Shown here in pieces: positions 57,501-64,000 of a stretch of DNA of 64,000 nt. A program made the position numbers and the translations under genes. The notes below the pieces were generated by a model. It saw nothing but the letters and a program-made list of their open reading frames with translations. It made no database searches and was not told where the DNA came from. This stretch comes from Schizophyllum amplum. Its lineage: Eukaryota > Basidiomycota > Agaricomycetes > Agaricales > Schizophyllaceae. Each line of letters starts with the position of its first letter. Within the stretch, counting starts at the first letter, position 1. The stretch is from positions 992,001 to 1,056,000 of the forward strand of contig VDMD01000008.1 in the NCBI GenBank assembly GCA_007026445.1, given 5' to 3'.

Positions 57501-59722
57501 CCAGAACAGGAAGAAGAAGAAGAGGAGGAGGAGGTACCTCCGCCGCCTGCTCGCGGCCGTATACATTCCCCGCCTCGATCGGTTTCTTCAGAACAGGAGG
57601 CAGAGCAGGAGGAAGAGGCACCTCCTCCGCCCCCTCGTCGTGCGTCCGTACAGTCCGCACAGTCCCGGAAGGCGTCAGTGCCGTCAGCTCCCATCCCACC
57701 GACCCCGGCGCAAGAGGCTGACGAGGAATTCCCTGAACCACTGCCACGTCGTACGTCGATCCCGCTGCCACATAGTCAGGCGCCGCATCGGAAGATGCCC
57801 CCACCGCCTCTTCAAGTGGAGGAGGACAATAGCGACGAAGAAGACGAAGACGACACGGATGCACTTGCACTGCCGACGCGGCCTTGGACGGATGTGGAGA
57901 AGTCCCCTGCGCCTAGTGAGGCGCCGCTCTATATACCGCCACGCACAGGAGTAGTGCGGGATCCTTCTCCCGGGATGCTTTCTCCGAGTAAGTTTTCTCC
58001 ACGACAGCACGGCCGTAGCTGATGTCTCGCAGCATCTCAGAAGTTCATTCCGCAGTCGCCTTATACGGTCTCTGAGATTCTGGATGAGGACGAAGGAGGC
58101 GAGCTCGCACACTTGGCTTCGTTTATCGAAATCTCTGACAAGATGGCGCAGATCCCATTGATCCTGCCTTCCTTCCGAGTCGGAGGAATTCATACGCGGA
58201 GCCTCGGCCAGAGACCGTCACCCCGCCGGTTGAGACCTCGCCGCTGCCTGATGAGGAGGATGAGGAGCAGGCTCGTCGGCGCAGAATAGCTGAGCGTATG
58301 GCAAAGCTGGGTGGCATCAAGTTTGGTCAGGCACCGCCGGTACTGGGGCCGCGAGCTCCCGCCGCTGCCCCTCCTTCTACGGCAGCTGAGACAGAGGAGC
58401 TGCCTGCTGAGCAGCAGGAGCTGACCGAGGAGGAGGAAGAGCGGGCACGCAAGGAACGCATCGCTGCGAAAATGGCGAACATGGGCGGCATGCGCTTTGG
58501 GATGCTGCCTATGGGTATGGGTATGAGTATGCCGCAGCAGCCATCTCGCGCTCTCAAGGATGAGCGCGACATGTCTGCCCAGTCGACGTCAGCCCCACCG
58601 CCACCAGAGCGTCAGACTCGGGCGCCTCCACCTCCGCCGGCAGAGGAAAACGTCTCGGAGAATGAGAGCGAGGGAGTAAAGGTCGAGGCTGAGGACAGCG
58701 AACCAGAGGAGGTGCATCATGAGGATGCCATGGAGGAAGCACCGCCGCCAATCCCGTCCCGTGTCGGAGGCCACCCACCACGTCGCACCTCTCAGCCTCC
58801 TCCGGTGCCAGGTGCCCGACCGCCGGTGCCTCAAAATCTGCCGCCTCAGCGCAAGTCTTCAGTGGCTTCCGTCGAGTCGAAACATACCGTGAGGTCGGTG
58901 ACGCAGAAGCCGCTTCCGAACGAGTACGTTATGGTCGAGGAGGGCGAAAACATGGAAGACGAGGGAGAACCCGCACCTGCCCCGCCACCCCGAAGCCATC
59001 GTCCACCGCCGCCCAGGTCCGCGCCGCTCCCGCCGCCAGAATCTGAGCAACCCAGTATGTCCGACAGCGTCTTGTCACAGTGGGAGATGACTCCCAGCGG
59101 CGTCAACTTGGAGTTCGAGCAGCCACCTGATCTGTCGCTCTCCTGGCAGGAGGAGAAGAAACAACAGCCTCCCGCACCTGTGCCCGAGCTCTCGCCTGAC
59201 GAGTTGATGGCGGTGTGGGGCCGTGTGGGTGTGCAGATATGCGAGGCGGCGACAACGCTGTTCGACAAGTCAAAGAAGACGCTCATCGGCGACGGCTCGT
59301 TCCACGGGTTCATTGCGGCGACTCTGCATGAGGTGCCGAACGCGCAGGCGGTTGCGCCAGACGCATATGGGGCGCTTGTGTATGTACAGGCTGGGCCGAC
59401 GGTGCAGAAGCGCGTGAGCGAGATCTTGCCAGGCGATGTCGTACTGCTGCGCGATGCGCGGCTGAAGGGACATAAGGGGCTGACGGCGTACACTCTTGCG
59501 GTCGGCCAGGGTGAGGACGTAGTCGGTATAGTGGGCGAATTTGAGGCAAAGAAGTCAAAGGTGCGAGTGTTCCAGGCGAACCAGCATGTCGGGCAGCAGA
59601 CGGTCGAGTCTGTGAGCTACCGACTGGACGATCTAAAGAGCGGGACGATCAAGGTGCGTGTATCCCCGGTATGTTGCTGCTTTGCTAAGACTTCGCAGGT
59701 CTTCCGCGTGCTGGAAACATAA
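54595..59722 (+). CDS. Bbc1/AIM3-type actin-patch protein (one frameshift)
   Basis: Very large, mostly disordered protein of about 1550 residues. Exons: 54595-55342, 55397-55468, 55653-56993, 57148-57987, 58033-59653 and 59699-59722. It begins MSDPPARKVGSLRDRIAAFE, and Pro-rich SH3-ligand blocks alternate with Glu/Lys-rich helices. A motif of the type AARMARLGG / AARLAKMGGINPF / AERMAKLGGIKF / AAKMANMGGMRFG recurs four times along the chain, each after a (D/E)EER-like stretch. The last 190 residues form the globular domain seen in Bbc1/AIM3 (cysteine-proteinase-like fold, presumably inactive): DELMAVWGRVGVQICEAATT, GDGSFHGFIAATLHEVP, GALVYVQAGPTVQKRVSEIL and a last exon VFRVLET. Yeast Bbc1 inhibits Las17/WASP-driven actin assembly at endocytic patches. 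No SH3 domain is visible at this N-terminus. One base is missing near 58151. Confidence 0.82.
55469..55652 (+). repeat. 184-bp intron with duplicated segment
   Basis: This intron of the Bbc1-like gene contains two copies of CGCATATATGCCCAT...TTCCATCACAC about 75 bp apart, plus several ATATA(C/T) steps. It is three to four times longer than the other introns of the gene. Confidence 0.55.
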
Positions 59723-60048
59723 AAGTCTCACGGCAGTAGCGTCTGCGAAGCATTATTTTCTGTATATGTACAACACTAGGCTGGATATGGGGACTACGAA
59801 CACAGGCCACGGCTCTTCGCCAATCCATTCATTGAACGTTCAACTATACACACGATGTCCTACTCTACTCTACGCGAATAAACCTGACTTCTCTTCACGC
59901 TCTTCTATCTTACGCCTCCCAGCCTATCATGATGGCGGCAGCTTTTGATTAAAAACAAACAGACCCCCACAAGTTGAACTTATGAATACGGGTGATAAGG
60001 AACCTTCTGTCCGCCCTCATATATCAACTATGTCCTCGTTGTACATAT
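59723..60048. other. 3' flank of the Bbc1-like gene
   Basis: No gene seen. It runs up to the left end of the inverted-repeat element. Confidence 0.35.
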
Positions 60049-60050
60049 TA

Positions 60051-60376
60051 CAGCGATCGACAAATAGATAGTCACTCGGCCGCTCGTGGAGCGGCTTGAT
60101 TTCTTTGTTTAGTTGGAGCGCGTACAAACAACACGTGCGGAGCGCGTTGAACGTCGTACTGGGCGCAGTACATGGTTCCGTATGCCAGAAATTGTTGAGG
60201 GTACCCCTTCGTAAGAAACTTACAGCGCGTCAATTTTTCCAGGTGCGAAGCAAGCACAACTCGGGCGCAACCTGCCTGCCAAGCCCGGACACCGTTTGTT
60301 TGTACACGCTCCAACTAAACAAAGAAATCAAGCCGCTCCACGAGCGGCCGAGTGACTATCGATATGTCGATCGCTG
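60051..60376. mobile_element. 326-bp inverted-repeat MITE with TA duplications
   Basis: Left arm 60049-60131 and right arm 60296-60378 are reverse complements over 83 bp with only three mismatches (about 96%). The ends read TA-CAGCGATCGACA... and ...TGTCGATCGCTG-TA, so the element proper is 60051-60376 flanked by a TA dinucleotide on each side, as expected for Tc1/mariner-type insertion. The central 164 bp are not repeated and have no transposase coding capacity. The near-perfect arms suggest a fairly young copy. Confidence 0.75.
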
Positions 60377-60903
60377 TATGCATTACCTTGTCAGACAGGC
60401 TTGACAACAATAATAAATGCTGTGAGCGATTTTCTAGTTACCTGATTGTACAGTTGTTGTACAGCGTCAAGTAGGGTCGTAACAGAATCACCGTCCAGGA
60501 GTGCATAGGGTAACTAACATCATGAAGTATCAATACAAGCTACTACAGAGCCGATTATCATAGGGACCGTCGAAGGCATCATTGCAATGCATGCGCATCA
60601 TGGCGGTGCCAGTAGCCATGCGAATTTGCCGAGTCGGGCAAATATTCCAAGGCGCTTGCGCTCAGAAGAGCGTCCGCCAGAGCACTCTAGTAATTAACAA
60701 CTACGCCGTTGCACCTGGGACACATAATAGCGTTGGTCGATCGGCACGCATGGGGCAACGTAGTGTAACGTGGGTCGTTGACGTCTTGAATAGGACACCA
60801 TTCAAGCCCGTCCTGGCCGCAGCGCTGCTCCTCGTAGTACTTGTGCTTCGGCCGCGCCGTGCAATGGGAATAGACGCGTTGTATGGAGTAACACATCTGT
60901 ACA
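60377..60903. other. Spacer between two mobile elements
   Basis: No gene seen. An open frame running from 60582 enters the retroposed element in frame by chance; its first 109 codons lie outside the element and are not called as coding. Confidence 0.4.
60891..60903 (+). repeat. Left target-site duplication of retroposed element
   Basis: ACACATCTGTACA here is repeated exactly at 62637-62649, right after the poly(A) run. Confidence 0.85.
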
Positions 60904-60908
60904 GGAGG

Positions 60909-62204
60909 ATGCCTCTTGCTTCCGACCATCATGATCAAAGCGGCCGGTCCAAGCGGCCGGTCGCGGCGAACACGTCGGCACCACGACTCACCTCCTCGTC
61001 GCCCGCCCCGTCGCCGCGAAGTACTTCGGTGAACCGGAAAGGCAACCAGACACTCGCGACCGCATCCCGCGGTCTCGATGACACGCGCAACGAAGCTACC
61101 CCGACTCCCCCGTCGCCGATCGAGAGTCGGACGACGCGCGCGGAAAACACGACGACAAAGGCTCTTACACCTCCTCACCCGCATATGGAGCACCTCCTCT
61201 CGTCACTCGAGAGCGCTCTCGCGGCTGCGGTCATCATGCAGGACACCAATCCGACAACGACCATCTACTCCGACCGCATCCTCCATATCATGGCGGCGCT
61301 ATCCCGACGCATCACACCACCCCTCGGCGACGCTTGCTCCCCGTGCACACAAATCCCCACCAAGGCATCCCCCACACCGTTGCAGACCTCGCATCTGTCA
61401 CTCGACTGTCCTGGACAAGGACGAACTACCTCGTCGGCCTCACCAGAAGCTCGATCACCGGCCCCAGCGCCAGACAAACCTCCCCCTCCTATGATCCCTG
61501 CCCCTGTGCCTATCATGCCGTCTACTCCCCACAAAGACCACACACGTGATCATATACATGGCAAATCACGCACCTCTCCCTCTCGCGTCGCATCCGTCAT
61601 CCCCTCGAATCGCTTCACAGTACGCTGGCCTGATGCCGTTGGCCCCGTCAAGCTGAAGCTCAGTCATGAGCAACTCCTCGCGAAACTCAACACCCACTGT
61701 CCCGGTCGTTCCGTCATCTCTGAGTGTCGCTTCGGTGGCCTCAGCTGGACGCCCAACAACAGTCTTGCGGTATTCACATGTGCTCCCTACACGGCCCAAC
61801 ATGCATACAGCGAGGCCAAGGATATCATCGAAAGCCTCGTCTCCAGCGCCTCCAACACCCCTGCAAAGGCGCTCATGTCACTGGACACCCCTTGGCACGG
61901 TGCAGTCATACACGATGTCTTCGCACAAAAAATCCACGTTGCGCATGACGCTCGACGATTCGCTGCCTTCCTGCGCGAGGTCCTGCACACCGATGTCGGC
62001 ATACGTACCACCCACCTCAAGGATGTCCGTTACCTCTGTGCGAAGGGCGACGCGACCTCTGTTGAGCACTGCTCCATTCGGCTTATGTTCGATGATTACG
62101 ATGCGGCTACTCGCCTCGTACGACAAGGGATCAACATAGAAGGACAACACTTCAGAGCATCCGTGTATCGCCCCAAGCCCCGCTCCGCCAAGGTCACCGC
62201 GTAA
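60909..62204 (+). CDS. LINE ORF1/gag-like protein, no zinc knuckles
   Basis: 431-residue product starting at MPLASDHHDQSGRSKRP. Residues 1-210 are Pro/Ser/Thr-rich and disordered, apart from a short helical piece (HMEHLLSSLESALAAAVIMQ). Residues about 235-425 form an alpha/beta region resembling the RNA-binding core of fungal LINE (Tad-type) ORF1 proteins: NRFTVRWPDAVGPVKLKLSH, RFGGLSWTPNNSLAVFTCAP, LDTPWHGAVIHDV, FAAFLREVLHTDVGIRTTHL and IRLMFDDYDAATRLVRQGIN. The chain stops at VYRPKPRSAKVTA, just where such proteins usually enter a CCHC zinc-knuckle series. The frame is intact over its whole length despite a GC-rich, low-complexity start, so either the copy is young or the ORF is kept by selection. 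The family call rests on pattern, not on a search. Confidence 0.65.
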   Translation: MPLASDHHDQSGRSKRPVAANTSAPRLTSSSPAPSPRSTSVNRKGNQTLATASRGLDDTRNEATPTPPSPIESRTTRAENTTTKALTPPHPHMEHLLSSLESALAAAVIMQDTNPTTTIYSDRILHIMAALSRRITPPLGDACSPCTQIPTKASPTPLQTSHLSLDCPGQGRTTSSASPEARSPAPAPDKPPPPMIPAPVPIMPSTPHKDHTRDHIHGKSRTSPSRVASVIPSNRFTVRWPDAVGPVKLKLSHEQLLAKLNTHCPGRSVISECRFGGLSWTPNNSLAVFTCAPYTAQHAYSEAKDIIESLVSSASNTPAKALMSLDTPWHGAVIHDVFAQKIHVAHDARRFAAFLREVLHTDVGIRTTHLKDVRYLCAKGDATSVEHCSIRLMFDDYDAATRLVRQGINIEGQHFRASVYRPKPRSAKVTA

Positions 62205-62621
62205 CAGAGGCCCCCACCTGATGCACCAACCCCATCTCCTCTACTCTACCACCATCTAACATCCCCGGCAACAGTCGGACCTATCATACACCTCCCCACT
62301 GCCGTAGGCTAAGCGGTCGGGTAATCTGCGATGCTCGGAGCAGGCGAAGACAACGAGTATGGATCGACGGGACTCTCGGCGACTTTCATACCCATTTCAC
62401 TCTTCCTCGTGCGACTACCGCTTGACGCGGCTGAGCACTTCAAGGCCCACCACCCAGTTGTCTCTCTCATGGCTATGTCAGCTCAGATGGAGGAGTACGT
62501 ATCATGGACAGCAAAGTATCTTACCCTTAAATGGGCTCTCAGTTATATCTTTGCGTACTCATACATGTAAGAAGTGGAAGGACCACCATAGGTAGCCCCT
62601 GCGGTCCATAAAATGGATTTC

Positions 62622-62637
62622 AAAAAAAAAAAAAAAA
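62622..62637 (+). repeat. Poly(A) tail of retroposed element, 16 A
   Basis: Uninterrupted A16 directly before the right target-site duplication; it marks the 3' end of a reverse-transcribed RNA. Confidence 0.9.
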
Positions 62638-62649
62638 CACATCTGTACA
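62637..62649 (+). repeat. Right target-site duplication of retroposed element
   Basis: ACACATCTGTACA, exact copy of 60891-60903. The first A may belong to the poly(A) run, so the certain duplication is 12 bp. Confidence 0.85.
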
Positions 62650-63294
62650 ACAGCGTCAGCCAGGTCTAAACGGGATGGGCCTCATAGCGGAGGAAACATA
62701 CAGTGGCTAGTTTACTCAAGGTGGAAGAAGAGGAATAGGCTGAAAGGTGAGATCGTTTTCCCTTCTTTATATACTCCAATGCTAAGCGCCTGAGCGTCAT
62801 CAATACGCGCGAACGGGGCCTGGAGGCGCATATGTTCTGCCAGTCATGAACGCATCGATTGACGCGCGTCTATCTCTGACCGACTATTGGTCGCCACACA
62901 TTGTTGGGTGTACCATCACTGGCAAAGCGCGGCGAAAGCTGTTAATCGGTACCTGACTCAGTAAAAGCTACTTTCACAAAAGAAGGCAAAACTTACCATG
63001 CCGCTAACATGCTGAGGGCCATATACGCTTTCTGTAAATACCTTGAGACCGTTTGCGCACCTCGTTGGTCTCAGTTGCTCAACGCAGCGCGGAAGACCAT
63101 CGGAACACCGTCCCCACGCCTGCCGCATGGAAATTTAGAATATATGGATTATTGCAGTGTAAAGCTGCAGCTACGAGAACATCAACGGAATAGACATTGT
63201 CGGTCAGCGCCACTTGCGAATAAAGGTCAAAATTCTGGTCAGCTTCTGTAAGTCTCGTCAGCGGCATCTGGCGCTCAGCGAGGGAGAGGCTCAC
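62650..63294. other. Region downstream of the retroposed element
   Basis: No clear gene. A minus-strand stretch at 63085-63255 (EADQNFDLYSQVALTDNVYS) follows a possible acceptor and could be a 3' exon of the kinase-like gene, but this is not secure. Confidence 0.3.
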
Positions 63295-64000
63295 CTATTG
63301 ATCAAGACCAATGTGCGCAACATACGGGAGGCATTTCCTGCACGTGGGGCTTCCTGCTCCTGCGTTCGGCTCAGGCGGCGCGACAAAAAGGTTGGGACAT
63401 GTGTCTCGAGGGTGACGTTCACACATATGACAGCGAACAAGGCGCGTGTACGTATGTCGCTGTCCCGGGAGGCAGCGGAAGGGAAGCTCGTGCTGTGCGC
63501 AGATCGTGACGGATCTCCTAGAGGTGAGGATACGCGGCGGGCCTCGATTAAAATAGCTGGTGATGAGCTCCGCGACGTCCGCGTCGTCGATGCGACTGAC
63601 ATCGGGAGGCATTCCCGTGGTCGCTGCATCGCAGCAGATCGACGACCATTCATCGCCGTCTTCTGAGGACGGCGGGCAAGCTGGATAAAAGTCGTCTTTG
63701 CCAGAGTATATCTCGAAGATTGTCAGGGCAAGCGCGTGATAGTCCTCGGCGCAGGACAGCGGCTCCGGATCGACTTCATGCCTGAGCGTCCGCCTCTGCG
63801 AGATGAATTCGGCTGTTGCCATTGTCGCTACGAATCCATCCCCGACGAGAGAAGCGCAGTCAAAATCAATGAAGCGAAGCGCGCCGTCTGCGCAACGCAC
63901 CAGATTTTGGCACTTCAGGTCGCCGTGAACGATTCCTCTGGCGTGAAGGCGGTTGACTAAGTCGCAAAGCTCTTGTATGGCAGCAAGGCGCTCGTCCTTA
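63295..64000 (-). CDS. Protein-kinase-like protein, partial at window edge
   Basis: The gene enters from beyond position 64000 on the minus strand, so the N-lobe is missing. The visible part starts KDERLAAIQELCDLVNRLHA and has the catalytic loop RGIVHGDLKCQNLV (HGD in place of HRD) and the metal-binding motif FIDFDCASLV (DFD in place of DFG). The helix F region EDYHALALTIFEIYSGKDDF and the end VAELITSYFNRGPPRIL follow. HGDxKxxN with a non-DFG Asp motif is typical of a fungal kinase group expanded in Agaricomycetes. Beyond about residue 165 of the visible part the translation is Cys-rich (VRCHMCERHPRDTCPNLF) and may be intronic or a short zinc-binding tail. The stop at 63295 is provisional. 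Confidence 0.65.
   Translation of the reverse strand, partial: KDERLAAIQELCDLVNRLHARGIVHGDLKCQNLVRCADGALRFIDFDCASLVGDGFVATMATAEFISQRRTLRHEVDPEPLSCAEDYHALALTIFEIYSGKDDFYPACPPSSEDGDEWSSICCDAATTGMPPDVSRIDDADVAELITSYFNRGPPRILTSRRSVTICAQHELPFRCLPGQRHTYTRLVRCHMCERHPRDTCPNLFVAPPEPNAGAGSPTCRKCLPYVAHIGLDQ

Larger units (their letters stand above)
60904..62637 (+). mobile_element. ORF1-only LINE-derived retroposon
   Basis: About 1.73 kb bounded by a 12-13 bp direct repeat (60891-60903 and 62637-62649) and ending in 16 consecutive A (62622-62637). These are the marks of target-primed reverse transcription. The body has one intact ORF (60909-62204), which starts six bases inside the left junction, and a 3' untranslated part of about 417 nt before the poly(A). 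There is no endonuclease or reverse transcriptase sequence on either strand. It is either a non-autonomous deletion derivative of a LINE or a retrocopy of an mRNA from a domesticated ORF1-type gene. Confidence 0.75.

Noticed and set aside
57127..57870. 247-codon minus-strand open frame
   Set aside because: Mirror of a low-complexity exon of the Bbc1-like gene; no independent signals.
60582..60908. N-terminal 109 codons of the long frame leading into the retroposed element
   Set aside because: They lie outside the target-site duplication, so their frame with the element ORF is accidental.

Overview
The window is nuclear DNA from a filamentous basidiomycete, most likely an Agaricomycete and possibly of polypore type. 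The evidence is many genes split by 47-60 bp introns with GTGCGT/GTGAGT donors, high GC, tight gene packing on both strands, four F-box/leucine-rich genes, and a seven-helix membrane family that is expanded in these fungi. No rRNA, tRNA, CRISPR or bacterial features were seen. About 24 genes were modelled by joining exons by eye. Boundaries supported by family homology and phase are usually exact; a few may be off by a base, and some 5' ends are unresolved.

Layout. 0-6.3 kb: a GNAT acetyltransferase, an Eaf3/MRG15 chromatin reader and (minus) the mitochondrial branched-chain 2-oxoacid dehydrogenase E1-alpha. 7.4-13.9 kb: a signal-peptide/one-helix surface protein, a second one-helix protein (minus) and the mitochondrial phosphate carrier (minus). 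14.6-19.6 kb: a divergent pair of F-box genes and a dimeric alpha/beta-barrel protein. 21.4-29.1 kb: a seven-helix membrane protein, a C2/coiled-coil protein (minus) and an Artemis/SNM1-type DNA repair nuclease. 30.4-38.2 kb: an F-box gene, a short-chain dehydrogenase (minus) and a PAXBP1/ILP1-like GCFC splicing factor (minus). 38.3-45.1 kb: a Rad60-type SUMO-like-domain protein, a dithiol glutaredoxin (minus), a polytopic membrane protein (minus) and the Cet1-type mRNA capping triphosphatase (minus). 46.8-59.7 kb: a TPR/F-box gene, an Ulp2-type SUMO protease (minus), a small Lys-rich protein (minus) and a large Bbc1/AIM3-type actin-patch protein. 60-64 kb is an island of transposable elements followed by a protein-kinase-like gene cut by the window edge.

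Most genes are housekeeping and not functionally clustered. The SUMO-like Rad60 protein and the Ulp2 protease lie within 15 kb of each other, and an Artemis-like nuclease is nearby, but neighbourhood alone does not imply a system.

The most interesting stretch is 60.05-62.65 kb. It holds a 326-bp inverted-repeat element with TA duplications (mariner-type MITE) and, about 530 bp further on, a retroposed element of about 1.73 kb. The latter has a 12-13 bp target-site duplication and a poly(A) tail, and carries one intact ORF that looks like a LINE ORF1 protein stopping before any zinc knuckles, with no reverse transcriptase. It looks like an ORF1-only 'half-LINE'.

A second theme is technical. 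At least six genes need single-base corrections, nearly all at short G or C runs, to restore family-conserved reading frames. This points to indel errors in the assembly unless reads show otherwise.
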